A DNA stretch of 64,000 nt. It comes from Vagococcus xieshaowenii. Its GTDB lineage: Bacteria; Bacillota; Bacilli; Lactobacillales; Vagococcaceae. Made by a program: the position numbers and the translations under genes. The notes under the pieces are model-generated. The model ran no database searches and was not told the DNA's origin. It was given only the letters and a program-made list of their open reading frames with translations. Below are positions 27,317-37,137 of the stretch, one piece after another; within the stretch, counting starts at the first letter, position 1, and the number at the start of each line of letters is the position of its first letter. Where the stretch lies: contig NZ_CP038865.1 of the NCBI RefSeq assembly GCF_004792515.1, forward strand, positions 580,001-644,000. The letters are read 5' to 3'.

Positions 27317-28564
27317 ATGAATACAAGACGAGTAGTCATTACAGGACAAGGGGCAGTGACTCCTTTAGGAAATACAGCAGAAACGTTTTGGGAAGGCTTA
27401 AAAGCTGGGAAAAACGGGATTGCACCTATTCAGCGTTTTGACGCTAGCCAAACAGGTGTCACAGTAGCAGCCGAAGTAAAAGACTTCGATCCAACGCTGT
27501 ATATGGAGAAAAAACAAACAAAGCGTATGGATGCTTTCTCAATTTATGGGATTGCTGCAGCTAAGCAAGCTTTAGCTGATAGTGGTTTAGTTCTTGGTGA
27601 TAATGTTGACCCACATCGTACTGGCGTTATTGTTAGCTCTGGGATTGGTGGTATGACAACTATCCAAGAACAAGTAATCAAAATGAAAGAACGTGGACCT
27701 AAGCGTGTAGCGCCTTTCTTTGTCCCAATGTCTATCGGCAATATGGCAGCTGGAAATATTTCGATTGAACTAGGTGCTAAAGGCGTTTGTTCATGTGTCG
27801 TTACCGCGTGTGCATCGGCAACTAATGCTATAGGGGATGCGTTCCGTTCTATTAAGCATGGGTATCAAGATGTTATTTTTGCGGGTGGTGCAGAAGCGAC
27901 TATTTGTGAAATTGGTATTTCAGGATTTGCAGCACTAACGGCATTAACAACAGCTGAAGATCCAAATCGTGCGTCAATTCCTTTTGATAAAGAACGTGGT
28001 GGCTTTGTCATGGGAGAAGGAGCAGGAGTAGTGGTTCTGGAAGAGTTAGAACATGCTAAAGCGCGTGGTGCTAATATCTTAGCTGAAGTGGTAGGGTATG
28101 GTGCTAATAGTGATGCTTATCATATGACGAGTCCAACGCCAGATGGTTCTGGGGCAGGACGTTGCATGATGTTGGCTATGGAAGAAGCTGGTATTAAACC
28201 TGATCAAGTAGACTACATTAATGCTCATGGTACTGGAACGCCAACTAACGACGGGGCAGAGACAACAGCGATTAAATATGCGTTAGGTGATGCAGCGTAT
28301 AAAGTTGCTATTTCAAGCAGCAAGTCGATGACTGGGCATTTATTAGGAGCAGCAGGAGCGATTGAAGCAATGGCCTGTATTGGCGCATTACAAGAAGATT
28401 TTGTCCCACCTACTATTAACTATCAAGTAGATGATGAAACATGTGACCTAGATTATGTGCCAAATATTGGGCGTGAACGTAATGTTCAATACGCATTAAC
28501 GAACTCTTTAGGATTTGGTGGCCATAATGCTGTTTTATGTTTGAAAAAATGGGCAGGTGAGTAA
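27317..28564 (+). CDS. fabF: Beta-ketoacyl-ACP synthase II
   Basis: FabF performs elongation condensations. The 415-residue enzyme has Cys165 in VVTACASATN and two catalytic histidines in HGTGTPTND and TGHLLGAAG. The start is the ATG at 27317, 6 bases after AGGAGG; the ATG six codons upstream precedes the ribosome site. The stop TAA is followed one base later by accB. Confidence 0.97.
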   Translation: MNTRRVVITGQGAVTPLGNTAETFWEGLKAGKNGIAPIQRFDASQTGVTVAAEVKDFDPTLYMEKKQTKRMDAFSIYGIAAAKQALADSGLVLGDNVDPHRTGVIVSSGIGGMTTIQEQVIKMKERGPKRVAPFFVPMSIGNMAAGNISIELGAKGVCSCVVTACASATNAIGDAFRSIKHGYQDVIFAGGAEATICEIGISGFAALTALTTAEDPNRASIPFDKERGGFVMGEGAGVVVLEELEHAKARGANILAEVVGYGANSDAYHMTSPTPDGSGAGRCMMLAMEEAGIKPDQVDYINAHGTGTPTNDGAETTAIKYALGDAAYKVAISSSKSMTGHLLGAAGAIEAMACIGALQEDFVPPTINYQVDDETCDLDYVPNIGRERNVQYALTNSLGFGGHNAVLCLKKWAGE

Positions 28565-28565
28565 G

Positions 28566-29030
28566 ATGAATTATTCAGAGTTAAGAGAGTTATTAACACA
28601 ATTTGATGAATCATCTGTAAGATTTATCGATTTAACCAATGGCGACTTTCATTTAGTTTTAAATAAAGACAAAGCGGAATTTGTTCAACCCACTGTACCA
28701 CTAGCAGTATCTGCTCCAGTAAATGTGGAAGAATCGACAGTTAGCGAACCTATCGCGCAAGATCAAGTTACCGAGACTGCGCCAGTTGTGACAACAGCTG
28801 AACAAATTACCTCACCTTTAGTAGGTGTCGCATATTTAAAACCAGCACCAGATCAGCCGGTATTTAAATCAGTTGGTGATAGTGTGAAAAAAGGCGACGT
28901 ACTATGTATTGTCGAAGCAATGAAAGTTATGAACGAAATTGTGAGCGATCGCGATGGTGTGATTGTTGAAATTAATATAGAAAATGAAGAAGTAGTTGAA
29001 TATGGTCAAGCCCTATTCACTGTCCAATAG
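28566..29030 (+). CDS. accB: Biotin carboxyl carrier protein of acetyl-CoA carboxylase
   Basis: AccB carries the carboxybiotin between AccC and AccAD. In this 154-residue protein the biotin is attached to Lys120 (EAMKVMNEI) in the C-terminal barrel, after a Pro/Val/Thr-rich flexible linker (about 40-80). The start is the ATG at 28566; the upstream GTG belongs to the end of fabF. Confidence 0.96.
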   Translation: MNYSELRELLTQFDESSVRFIDLTNGDFHLVLNKDKAEFVQPTVPLAVSAPVNVEESTVSEPIAQDQVTETAPVVTTAEQITSPLVGVAYLKPAPDQPVFKSVGDSVKKGDVLCIVEAMKVMNEIVSDRDGVIVEINIENEEVVEYGQALFTVQ

Positions 29031-29042
29031 GAGGAAAAATAA

Positions 29043-29474
29043 ATGCAATTAAATGTACAAGAAATTATGGAAATCATACCAAATCGTTACCCAATTATGA
29101 TGGTTGACCGTGTGCTAGAATTAGTACCTGGTAAACACGTTGTCGCGATTAAAAACGTTACCTACAATGAACAGTTTTTCCCAGGTCATTTCCCAGGTGA
29201 AGCCGTTATGCCAGGTGTCTTAATTTTAGAAGCACTTGCACAAACAGGTTCAATTCCTTTATTAAAGAGTGAAGAATTCGAAGGACAAACAGGCTACTTA
29301 GGTGGTATTGATAAAGTGAAATTCCGTCAAAAAGTTGTCCCAGGTGATGTGTTACGTATGGAAATGGAAATCATTAAACGTAAAGGGAATATTGGTGTTG
29401 GTAAAGCAACTGCTTCTGTAGATGGAAAAGTAGTTTGTTCAGCATTGATGACATTTATTATCGGAGCTAAATAA
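29043..29474 (+). CDS. fabZ: 3-hydroxyacyl-ACP dehydratase FabZ
   Basis: FabZ dehydrates beta-hydroxyacyl-ACP. The 143-residue hot-dog-fold protein has His49 in FFPGHFPGE and Glu63 in [10 protein letters not shown]. In E. faecalis a FabZ paralogue (FabN) at another locus makes unsaturated acids; this copy, in the acc/fab cluster, is expected to be the ordinary dehydratase. Its start lies 12 bases after accB. Confidence 0.95.
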   Translation: MQLNVQEIMEIIPNRYPIMMVDRVLELVPGKHVVAIKNVTYNEQFFPGHFPGEAVMPGVLILEALAQTGSIPLLKSEEFEGQTGYLGGIDKVKFRQKVVPGDVLRMEMEIIKRKGNIGVGKATASVDGKVVCSALMTFIIGAK

Positions 29475-29475
29475 T

Positions 29476-30843
29476 ATGATTAATAAAGTTTTGATTGCCA
29501 ATCGTGGTGAAATCGCTGTTCGCATTATTAGAACGTGTCGTGAACTAGGCATTCAAACGGTGGCGGTTTTTTCTGAAGCAGATCGGTATGCTCTTCATAC
29601 CGAACTTGCTGATGAAGCTGTTTGTATTGGGCCAGCTCGTTCAAGTGATTCTTACTTAAATATGGAGAATATCCTGAGTGCTGCAGTTAGCCTAGGGGCA
29701 GATGCGATTCATCCAGGATTTGGTTTTTTAGCTGAAAATAGTCGTTTTGCAGAGATGTGTGAAGCGTGTCAAATTAAGTTTATTGGACCAAAGGCTACAA
29801 CCATTGATGAGATGGGCAATAAAATTAATGCCCGTGCGTTGATGATTAAAGCGGGTGTACCAGTTATTCCAGGTAGTGACGGTGTGATTGAAACGCCAGA
29901 AGAAGCTCATCAACTTGCCAAAGAAATTGGTTTTCCTGTCATGCTAAAAGCAGCTGCAGGTGGTGGAGGTAAAGGGATTCGTAAAGTTTTATCAGTGGAA
30001 GAGTTGACAGCACAATTCCAATCAGCTCAACAAGAAGCATTAGCTGCATTTGGTAACGGAGACATGTATTTAGAAAAAATTATCTATCCAGCAAAACATA
30101 TTGAAGTACAAATATTAGGTGATGCATTTGGTCATGTGATTCATTTAGGAGAACGTGACTGTTCATTACAGCGTAATAATCAGAAAGTTTTAGAGGAAGC
30201 CCCTGCATTTGGTTTGCCAACGGATGTTCGTCAACAAATTGGTGAAGCAGCTGTTCGTGCAGCCAAAGCAGTAAACTATGAAAATGCAGGAACAATTGAA
30301 TTTTTAGTAGATGAATCCAATCAATTTTACTTTATGGAAATGAATACACGTATTCAAGTTGAGCATCCGGTAACTGAGATGATCACACAGGTGGATATTG
30401 TCGCTGAGCAATTAAATGTAGCAAGTGGTCTACCTTTAACGCTTAAACAAGAAGATATTAGGATTCAAGGTCATGCTATTGAATGCCGAATTAATGCTGA
30501 AAACCCAAGTTTTAATTTTGCACCTAGTCCAGGTAAGATTACCGAGTTATTGTTACCTGCAGGTGGATTAGGGATTCGAGTAGATAGTTCGGTCTATCAA
30601 GGCTATACGATTCCACCTTATTATGATTCAATGATTGCCAAAGTCATCACACATGGTAAGACACGTGAAGAAGCATTAAATAAAATGCATCGTGCGTTAG
30701 TTGAGTTAGTAATTGAAGGTGTATTGACTAATCAAGAATTTCAAATGGATTTAATTAGTCATCCAGATGTTAGAGTGGGTCATTATAATACCGCATTTTT
30801 ACAAGAAACATTTTTACCTCAGTGGCTTCCTCAAGAAGCATAG
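29476..30843 (+). CDS. accC: Acetyl-CoA carboxylase biotin carboxylase subunit
   Basis: AccC carboxylates biotin on AccB using ATP and bicarbonate. The 455-residue ATP-grasp enzyme has the KVLIANRGEIAVRI start, the glycine-rich loop KAAAGGGGKGIR, catalytic region EMNTRIQVEHPVTE and the GHAIECRINAE segment. Its start lies one base after fabZ. Confidence 0.97.
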   Translation: MINKVLIANRGEIAVRIIRTCRELGIQTVAVFSEADRYALHTELADEAVCIGPARSSDSYLNMENILSAAVSLGADAIHPGFGFLAENSRFAEMCEACQIKFIGPKATTIDEMGNKINARALMIKAGVPVIPGSDGVIETPEEAHQLAKEIGFPVMLKAAAGGGGKGIRKVLSVEELTAQFQSAQQEALAAFGNGDMYLEKIIYPAKHIEVQILGDAFGHVIHLGERDCSLQRNNQKVLEEAPAFGLPTDVRQQIGEAAVRAAKAVNYENAGTIEFLVDESNQFYFMEMNTRIQVEHPVTEMITQVDIVAEQLNVASGLPLTLKQEDIRIQGHAIECRINAENPSFNFAPSPGKITELLLPAGGLGIRVDSSVYQGYTIPPYYDSMIAKVITHGKTREEALNKMHRALVELVIEGVLTNQEFQMDLISHPDVRVGHYNTAFLQETFLPQWLPQEA

Positions 30844-30862
30844 GTGAAGGAGGCAAGTACAA

Positions 30863-31726
30863 GTGGCACTATTTAAAAAGAAAAAATACATTAAATTAAC
30901 CCCTTCTTCAAATAATAAAGAAGATAAACAGCCAAAACCTTCAGTTCCAGATAATTTATGGGAAAAATGTCCTAGTTGTAAAAAAATTATTTATACAAAA
31001 GATTTGGGTACAACGAAAACATGCCAGCATTGCGGGTACTGTTTCCGATTAGATTGTCGTGAACGATTGTTTATGACGGTGGATGAACATTCTTTTGAAG
31101 AATGGGATTCTGACATTAAGGTAGTTAATCCTATAAGCTTTCCTGGATATGAAGAGAAGTTGAAAAAAATGCAAGCAACGACAGGTTTGCATGAAGCTGT
31201 AATTACAGGGCAAGGAACAATTGAACAACAACCTGTAGTCATTGCAATCATGGACAGTCAGTTTATCATGGGTAGTATGGGTCATGTTGTCGGTGAAAAA
31301 ATTACGCGTGCCTTTGAACGAGCGACTGACTTAAAGTTACCGATTATTATCTTCACCGCTTCTGGAGGTGCTCGCATGCAAGAAGGGATTATTTCTCTGA
31401 TGCAAATGGCAAAAATTTCAGCAGCAGTAAAACGACATGCTAAACAAGGTTTGTTATATATTACTGTTTTAACAGATCCTACAACAGGTGGTGTCACCGC
31501 CAGTTTTGCTATGCAAGGGGATATTATTTTAGCGGAACCTCAAGCGACCATTGGATTTGCCGGCAGACGTGTAATTGAACAAACAATTCGTCAGGAATTA
31601 CCAGAAGAGTTTCAAAAGGCGGAGTTCTTACTTAAAAAAGGCTTTGTTGATAAAATTGTTGCACGACATGAATTAACGAAAATACTGGCGCAACTTTTAG
31701 CATTTCATCAAGGAGGGAATAGGTAA
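30863..31726 (+). CDS. accD: Acetyl-CoA carboxylase carboxyltransferase subunit beta
   Basis: AccD with AccA transfers CO2 from carboxybiotin to acetyl-CoA. The 287-residue crotonase-fold subunit has an N-terminal zinc ribbon (CPSCK and CQHCG) and [12 protein letters not shown] plus [10 protein letters not shown]. It starts with GTG behind AAGGAGG. The stop overlaps the accA start by one base. Confidence 0.97.
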   Translation: MALFKKKKYIKLTPSSNNKEDKQPKPSVPDNLWEKCPSCKKIIYTKDLGTTKTCQHCGYCFRLDCRERLFMTVDEHSFEEWDSDIKVVNPISFPGYEEKLKKMQATTGLHEAVITGQGTIEQQPVVIAIMDSQFIMGSMGHVVGEKITRAFERATDLKLPIIIFTASGGARMQEGIISLMQMAKISAAVKRHAKQGLLYITVLTDPTTGGVTASFAMQGDIILAEPQATIGFAGRRVIEQTIRQELPEEFQKAEFLLKKGFVDKIVARHELTKILAQLLAFHQGGNR

Positions 31727-32517
31727 TGGTAACACAAAAGAAAGCTAACGAACTTGTTGCCTTAGCTAGACACCCAAAACGCTTTACGCCACTTCAATAC
31801 ATAGAAGAATTATTTGATGAATTTATTGAATTTCATGGCGATCGTTATTATGGAGATGATGCGGCAGTAGTCGGTGGCATTGCCTATCTTAATGAGCAAC
31901 CAGTCACAGTAATTGGAATTCAAAAAGGCCGTGATTTAGAAGAAAATTTAAAACGCAATTTTGGTTCTCCTCATCCAGAAGGTTACCGTAAAGCGCTACG
32001 CTTAATGAAACAAGCTGAAAAATTCAATCGTCCAATTATAACGTTTATTAATACACCAGGGGCATTCTGTGGAATCGAAGCAGAAGAACGTGGTGAAGGT
32101 GAAGCCATTGCGCGGAATCTTTATGAGATGAGTGATTTAAAGGTGCCAATTATTTCTGTCTTTTGTGGTGAAGGTGGTAGTGGTGGTGCCATTGCATTGG
32201 GTGTTGCCGATTCAGTATTAATGCTAGAGTATAGTATATACTCCATATTATCGCCAGAAGGCTTTGCGTCTATTTTATGGAAAGATAGCAGTCGTGCCTC
32301 TGAAGCGGCAGAAATGATGAAATTAACTTCTTACGATTTAAAAGATTTACAGGTAGTAGATAAATTGATTCCTGAACAATTAGAGGGTAAAACACTAGAA
32401 CAAGTAACGATTAATACTTACTTGAAACACGAATTAGTTAAAACACTAGAACAACTAGCAGGATTAGAGCTAGACAGCTTATTAGAAAAAAGGTATCAAC
32501 GATTCAGACAATATTAG
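31726..32517 (+). CDS. accA: Acetyl-CoA carboxylase carboxyltransferase subunit alpha
   Basis: This is the alpha half of the carboxyltransferase, 263 residues. It shows [39 protein letters not shown] and [15 protein letters not shown], which shape the biotin and CoA sites. It is shorter than enterobacterial AccA (about 319), as usual in Lactobacillales. It is the last gene of the fab cluster; a terminator follows. Confidence 0.97.
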   Translation: MVTQKKANELVALARHPKRFTPLQYIEELFDEFIEFHGDRYYGDDAAVVGGIAYLNEQPVTVIGIQKGRDLEENLKRNFGSPHPEGYRKALRLMKQAEKFNRPIITFINTPGAFCGIEAEERGEGEAIARNLYEMSDLKVPIISVFCGEGGSGGAIALGVADSVLMLEYSIYSILSPEGFASILWKDSSRASEAAEMMKLTSYDLKDLQVVDKLIPEQLEGKTLEQVTINTYLKHELVKTLEQLAGLELDSLLEKRYQRFRQY

Positions 32518-32526
32518 TGAAAAAAT

Positions 32527-32559
32527 GAGTGACGACAGTTCTGTCGTGCTCTTTTTTTT
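32527..32559 (+). terminator. fab/acc cluster terminator
   Basis: GAG plus ACGACA arms (bulged) around a short loop centred on 32539, followed by eight Ts. Confidence 0.88.
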
Positions 32560-32591
32560 ATAAAATAATATCAACTAAATATATTTAATGT

Positions 32592-32597
32592 TATAAT
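32592..32597 (+). promoter_or_regulatory. Candidate -10 before the niacin-type ECF gene
   Basis: TATAAT at 32592-32597 lies 36 bases before the start; no convincing -35 is seen 17 bases upstream. Confidence 0.4.
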
Positions 32598-32632
32598 TCT
32601 TACAAACATTTTAGCAAATTTAAGGAGGAAGT

Positions 32633-33196
32633 ATGAGTCAATTCAGTCAAGTCAAAAAAATTACATTTTCAGCTATTTTGGTGGCAATCGGTATTTTAAT
32701 TCCAATGGTTATGCCAATTAAATTAATGATTGAACCTGTTTCATTTACTTTAGCTAGTCATGTGCCAATTTTTTTAGCTATGTTTATTTCACCGGGAGTG
32801 GCTATTGCGGTAGCAGTAGGAACAGGTTTTGGTTTTCTGTTGTCATTTCCTATTACGATTGCTTTAAGAGCTTTTTCACATGTGATATTTGCTTATTTAG
32901 GGGCATTATGCTTGAAAAAAAATCCAACAATTATTAGAAATAAACAGAAAAATGCAGTATTTGCCGTTGTAATTGGTCTAATTCATACCGTTGTTGAGGC
33001 TATGGTTGTATTCATTTTATTTATTAATAAGGGAATACCTGGCGCTGAGTATACGAATGCCTATATCACGAATATGCTATTAATTTTACTGATAGGTGGT
33101 TTAATTCATAGCGTAGTAGATTACTATTTAGCTTTTTATATCGCTAAGCGAACCGAACGATTGTTTCCGTTACCAGTATTTTCAAACAGCAAATAA
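32633..33196 (+). CDS. ECF transporter S component, NiaX-like (niacin)
   Basis: This 187-residue membrane protein has about six hydrophobic segments and a sequence type (SAILVAIGILIPMVMP, TLASHVPIFLAMFISP) that I associate with the niacin S component NiaX of streptococci and enterococci. It would supply nicotinate for NadD-dependent NAD synthesis. The shared ECF ATPase module is not in the window. It is monocistronic, with AAGGAGG before the ATG and a terminator shared with the next gene. The substrate is inferred. Confidence 0.72.
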   Translation: MSQFSQVKKITFSAILVAIGILIPMVMPIKLMIEPVSFTLASHVPIFLAMFISPGVAIAVAVGTGFGFLLSFPITIALRAFSHVIFAYLGALCLKKNPTIIRNKQKNAVFAVVIGLIHTVVEAMVVFILFINKGIPGAEYTNAYITNMLLILLIGGLIHSVVDYYLAFYIAKRTERLFPLPVFSNSK

Positions 33197-33230
33197 ATAA
33201 AGACAAGGTGATGATCACCTTGTCTTTATT
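33196..33230. terminator. Bidirectional terminator between convergent genes
   Basis: A perfect 16-bp inverted repeat (33196-33211 with 33215-33230) around three bases; both flanking stop codons fall in its arms. Confidence 0.9.
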
Positions 33231-33414
33231 TTGTCTCTTCACGTGTTGCTTGTGCTTTTTTTTCTAATTCGATAAATTTATCGGCTTCATTTTGGGCGAT
33301 TTTGTTACGTCGATCCATCTCTTCTTGCTCAAATGATAAATCAGTATCCAAATCAACGATAAACTCAGCAAATTTTTTATCTAATTCATCTGTTTTGTTG
33401 TACTTAATTGCCAT
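33226..33414 (-). CDS. Small charged protein, SPJ_0845-like
   Basis: This 62-residue hydrophilic, largely helical protein is rich in Lys and Glu (EQEEMDRRNKIAQNEADK). Length and composition recall the SPJ_0845-type small proteins of streptococci and enterococci, function unknown; the family assignment is tentative. A good ribosome site (AGGAGG) precedes the ATG. Its promoter is interlocked with that of the divergent 475-residue gene. Confidence 0.6.
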   Translation of the reverse strand: MAIKYNKTDELDKKFAEFIVDLDTDLSFEQEEMDRRNKIAQNEADKFIELEKKAQATREETK

Positions 33415-33445
33415 TATTATTCCTCCTGCTTAGTAAGATATTTTA

Positions 33446-33475
33446 TTTATACTATACAACTTACTAGGGTATAAT
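33446..33475. promoter_or_regulatory. Interlocked divergent promoters
   Basis: Plus strand: TTATAC (33447-33452), 17 bases, TATAAT (33470-33475). Minus strand: TTATAC (33469-33474), 17 bases, TATAAA (33446-33451). Each -10 overlaps the other's -35, so two polymerases cannot occupy the site together. Confidence 0.7.
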
Positions 33476-33495
33476 GGAAGTAGGAGGAGATTTTT

Positions 33496-34923
33496 ATGAG
33501 GAAAAGTTTAGAACAAGTCTACGTTATGATTCAATCCAATAAACTTGAGTCAACTGACGTCATAGAGTCTCAGGTCAATGATTGGTTTTGGTTAGGGAAA
33601 TTATTATCAAATCAAGACATATTACTGTACCAAGAAATAGTCGAGGGTGACTTAGTTGAACATGATGAACGCGTATTTTCTAAAAAAATACCCACATGGT
33701 CCAAACAAATAAGGACACATTTAACGGCAAAAAATAATCAAGTCTCTTGTGAATGCTATGTAGAAAATGGTTATCTAGCTCAAACCATATTGTTATCATT
33801 TGAACGATACAAAGAAATGCAATCTTTAATTGAGGATTATATTGATTGTCGAATGATGAATAAAGGTTTATATGCTTATATACGTGATTATCAAGAATAT
33901 CTCAGTCATAACTTATTTTATTTAGAAGAACGCGATCAGTACATAGAGCAGGAATTGCCATTGTTAAGAAAAATGAAGAATGATGAACATGAAACGGTTG
34001 TCGACTGTAGTCAATTATCTGGCTATGATCTGATGTACGAACGCTTATGTCTGACATCTTGTTGGAAGATGTGGTTTAGTTCCCTTTATTATCATCTTGT
34101 CCCGAAACAAGCTTTTTTAGATGTTCAACAAGTGGACAGTATTGAAGAATTAGACAACGAAGTGATTAAAATCAAATTATTTGATTCCCCAGTTGATTGG
34201 CCAATACCTGCTAATCAACATTTTCAAAAGTTATTTAGGAAACAATTAGGATTCGATCAAATTGAATGGATAAATGGTGTTGGCGTTCTAGAAGATCCTT
34301 ATGCAGAATTCATTAAAGCACCGCAAATGATTCAAATGATTCAATATCAAAATGATTATTTACAACCGATTGAAAAAAATAAAGCGACGCATTTTGTTTC
34401 TCGCATGTTTAATTATACTGAACAGGTCTATATAGAATCTAGGCAACACGGCCAACTGAATTATCAAGCCTATTTTCCTTTTGAAATAAAGGAAACCAAA
34501 GAAAATTTGGCCTATTGGTTGTTAAACACGGAATATTGTTTAGATGGAGGAACGGAAGCATTTACTTATTACATTGATTATTATTTAAGAGCATTACAAA
34601 AGTTATCAATGTATAAAAAACAGGCCACCGTTTTAAAATTTTATTTGCCAGAAAAAGCATTTAATCAGTTAGCACTAGACAATTTAGTTCAGTCACTTAC
34701 TGAAAAGAAATATTTGATTTATCCGTCGTTAGATAACAATCATTACTTGGTTGTAAAATATGGTCAAACAATGAGCATCCAATTTGAGCAAGCGAATAAA
34801 TTACGTGAGGACACGAAAAATTGGCGACAACCAACAGAAGACGAAATAAAAGAAAAGCAAGAATCGCTAGATGATAAAATAAAAAACTTTTTCCATCAAA
34901 ATAGCGTAAAAAAAGAAGAATAA
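33496..34923 (+). CDS. Protein of unknown function, 475 residues
   Basis: I do not recognise this family. The protein is soluble-looking, with no signal peptide or membrane segment, is rich in Tyr, Gln and acidic residues, and has a strongly charged, Lys/Glu-rich C-terminal tail (about 440-475). Cysteines are scattered and no nucleotide-binding or catalytic motif stands out. The ribosome site AGGAGGAGA is strong and the promoter near consensus, so expression is likely. It has its own terminator and is monocistronic, divergent from the small charged protein. Codon use looks like its neighbours, so transfer is not indicated. Confidence 0.75.
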   Translation: MRKSLEQVYVMIQSNKLESTDVIESQVNDWFWLGKLLSNQDILLYQEIVEGDLVEHDERVFSKKIPTWSKQIRTHLTAKNNQVSCECYVENGYLAQTILLSFERYKEMQSLIEDYIDCRMMNKGLYAYIRDYQEYLSHNLFYLEERDQYIEQELPLLRKMKNDEHETVVDCSQLSGYDLMYERLCLTSCWKMWFSSLYYHLVPKQAFLDVQQVDSIEELDNEVIKIKLFDSPVDWPIPANQHFQKLFRKQLGFDQIEWINGVGVLEDPYAEFIKAPQMIQMIQYQNDYLQPIEKNKATHFVSRMFNYTEQVYIESRQHGQLNYQAYFPFEIKETKENLAYWLLNTEYCLDGGTEAFTYYIDYYLRALQKLSMYKKQATVLKFYLPEKAFNQLALDNLVQSLTEKKYLIYPSLDNNHYLVVKYGQTMSIQFEQANKLREDTKNWRQPTEDEIKEKQESLDDKIKNFFHQNSVKKEE

Positions 34924-34925
34924 AG

Positions 34926-34974
34926 AAGCACCGCAAGTATCCGTCGTTTAGCGGAATATTTGCGATGCTTTTTT
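34926..34974 (+). terminator. Terminator of the 475-residue gene
   Basis: A long imperfect stem (AAGCA-CGCAA-TAT-CCG arms with single mismatches) and a T run ending at 34974. Confidence 0.85.
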
Positions 34975-34975
34975 G

Positions 34976-36085
34976 TTAATGAAGTGGTGTAATATAGGGG
35001 TCAGGTGAGTAATTGGTTGCATCAAGCTCAGTAGGTTGTTTTGTAATCAGTTGTGCTAACATTTTTCCAATCATGGGCCCAGTTGTCAGTCCGGATGATC
35101 CTAAGCCACTTGCGACTAATAATTGGGTAGTGTGTGGAATAAATCCAAAGAATGGTAAAAAGTCAGAAGTATAAGCGCGTGTGCCGACTCTGACTTCTTT
35201 CAAGTCATCCATCGAAACGTCAGGTAAATAATGATGCAGATTATTAAACATTTCCTGAGTGGCTGAAATATCTACGGTTAAATCAAAGTCTTGTTCATTT
35301 TCATGAGTAGCCCCAATTAATAATTTATCGTCACCGATAGGGATAATATCACCTTCACCAGTTGGAATGACCACTGGGAGTTTACTGCGTGTATTTTCAT
35401 GATGAAACACTAATAACTGTCCTTTTTGAGGGCGAACATCAACTTCAAAACCAAGTGGGGTTAACAGCTCACTTAACCAAGGACCTACTGCAAGGACGAT
35501 ATAATCAAACGTCTCCTGTTCATTGTTTGTTGAGACTAGCCATTGATCGTTCTTTCGGACAATAGATGAGACACGTTCGTTTTTAATAGTGCCTCCTTGT
35601 TGTTGAATAGTGCGTGTCAAAGATTCAAGTAACGATTTACCATCTACTCTAGCACCACCAGATAAAAAAACAGCCTCTTCATTAGTTGTTAACTCAGGAT
35701 ATAAAGCGTTAATTTCTTCAGGCGTTACTTTTTTTACGTTTCCTATTTCAGGAGATTCTAATAGTCGCTTAGTTCCGATAGCTAATGTTTTATCTAATGT
35801 TTTAGGATTTTTTTTAAACATTAAAGTACCAACTTGTTGATAAGAAAGGGCTGCTTGCTCGTCTAATTCGGCTATTAAGCTAGGGTATAATTTTGCCCCC
35901 ATGCGTGCTAAGTTATACCAATTTTGATTTCTACGTTGAGATAACCAAGGGGAAATAATACCAGCGCTGGCTTTAGTTGCTTGTCCCTTATCGTCATCGA
36001 ATAAAACAACTTCCATTCCTTCTTTCGTTAAATAATGGGCGGTTGTTTTACCCACAATTCCTCCACCAATAATGCCTACTTTCAT
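34976..36085 (-). CDS. FAD-dependent amino-acid oxidase/dehydrogenase family protein (DAO type)
   Basis: This 369-residue protein has the N-terminal FAD motif GIIGGGIVGKTTAHYLTKEG, KASAGIISPWLS, a second FAD-contact region (DYIVLAVGPWLSELL) and the C-terminal GLGSSGLTTGP. This is the glycine oxidase/D-amino-acid dehydrogenase superfamily; the substrate is unknown. It begins at the ATG directly after the stop of the cation exporter gene, so the two form an operon. The functional link is not obvious. Confidence 0.87.
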   Translation of the reverse strand: MKVGIIGGGIVGKTTAHYLTKEGMEVVLFDDDKGQATKASAGIISPWLSQRRNQNWYNLARMGAKLYPSLIAELDEQAALSYQQVGTLMFKKNPKTLDKTLAIGTKRLLESPEIGNVKKVTPEEINALYPELTTNEEAVFLSGGARVDGKSLLESLTRTIQQQGGTIKNERVSSIVRKNDQWLVSTNNEQETFDYIVLAVGPWLSELLTPLGFEVDVRPQKGQLLVFHHENTRSKLPVVIPTGEGDIIPIGDDKLLIGATHENEQDFDLTVDISATQEMFNNLHHYLPDVSMDDLKEVRVGTRAYTSDFLPFFGFIPHTTQLLVASGLGSSGLTTGPMIGKMLAQLITKQPTELDATNYSPDPYITPLH

Positions 36086-36973
36086 TTATTCAGACTCCTT
36101 TTCTTGTAAAGGTTCGACGTGTATATCTGTATCAAATACATTATATTTGTCTGATAACAATTGTTCAATAGTTTCCGTAATGTCATGACTTTCTTCAACA
36201 GTAATGTGTGGGTCCATAAACACAACGACATCCAAAAAAATATTCGCGCCGTAAGAACGACCCTTAATGTCTTTAACACCCTCAACACCTTCAATATGTA
36301 GAATATCTTTTTTATACTTTCTTAATTCCTCAATAGAAAAGCCATCTGACAGGCTGTAGCTACTTTCTTTAAAAATATCAAACCCTGTTTTAATAATCAC
36401 TAAGCCAATAATTAAAGCGGTCAATCGGTCAATCCAAATTAAATTGAAAGAAGAAGCAAAAACAGCTATGGCTGTCCCAATACTAGTAATTGCATCGGAT
36501 AGATTATCTTTTGCAGCAGCATCTAGTGCGTGACTTTTTACTTTTTTTGCTAAGCGGTGATTGTAAAGATAGACCCCAAACATGAAAATAGCAGAGACGA
36601 TACCAACAATCGCAGCGATACTATCAGGGACATCCGTTTGTTTATTGAAGAGGTGCGTTAGTGCTTCAACGAAGACTTGTCCACCGACGACAATCATAAC
36701 AAGAGAAGTTAGTAAGCTAGCTAAACTCTCCATTTTCCAATGACCATAGCGATGATCGTCGTCGGCTGGTTTCCTAGCTAATCTTAAGCCGATTAAGACG
36801 GTAATCGAAGCGACAATGTCGGTTGCGTTATTTAATCCATCGGCAAAGAGTGCTTTTGAGTGTGTCAAATCACCTACAACTAATTTAAATACAGCTACAA
36901 TAACATAGGCAATGATACTTACAATGGCCCCTCTTTCCGCCATTTTTAATTGAGCTTCTCTTTCTTTTATCAT
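36086..36973 (-). CDS. Cation diffusion facilitator family exporter
   Basis: This 295-residue CDF transporter has about six membrane segments and a C-terminal cytosolic domain ending in a metal-binding style segment (VVFMDPHITVEESHDIT). The signature HSKALFADGLNNATD and DDDHRYGHWKMES carry the transport-site Asp/His residues. CDFs exchange Zn, Mn, Co or Fe for protons; DGxxNAxD-type sites often handle Mn. The ribosome site is poor, so the start (36973) is less certain; an internal ATG is at codon 11. Confidence 0.87.
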   Translation of the reverse strand: MIKEREAQLKMAERGAIVSIIAYVIVAVFKLVVGDLTHSKALFADGLNNATDIVASITVLIGLRLARKPADDDHRYGHWKMESLASLLTSLVMIVVGGQVFVEALTHLFNKQTDVPDSIAAIVGIVSAIFMFGVYLYNHRLAKKVKSHALDAAAKDNLSDAITSIGTAIAVFASSFNLIWIDRLTALIIGLVIIKTGFDIFKESSYSLSDGFSIEELRKYKKDILHIEGVEGVKDIKGRSYGANIFLDVVVFMDPHITVEESHDITETIEQLLSDKYNVFDTDIHVEPLQEKESE

Positions 36974-37012
36974 ATTTAGGAAACCTACTTTCTGAAAAAT
37001 TTCATAAGGAAA

Positions 37013-37041
37013 ATTATACCAAATAAAAAATTCAGATGCTA
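37013..37041 (-). promoter_or_regulatory. Promoter of the CDF/FAD-oxidoreductase operon
   Basis: On the minus strand TAGCAT, 17-base spacer ending TGG, TATAAT (an extended -10). Confidence 0.65.
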
Positions 37042-37108
37042 TGTTTCAAGTGAACCAAAATAATTAGAAATATTTAACCAAAAATTTTTTTTGTTTGACC
37101 ATTTTTCG

Positions 37109-37137
37109 TTGACAGAGAAAAAGTGAAGTGGTATGAT
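37109..37137 (+). promoter_or_regulatory. glnA promoter
   Basis: TTGACA (37109-37114), 17-base spacer, TATGAT (37132-37137): the strongest-looking promoter near this gene, giving a leader of about 107 bases. Confidence 0.85.

Noticed and set aside
37085-37137. GlnR/TnrA box at the glnA promoter
   Set aside because: TGACA could be a right half, but no TGTNA lies seven bases before it.
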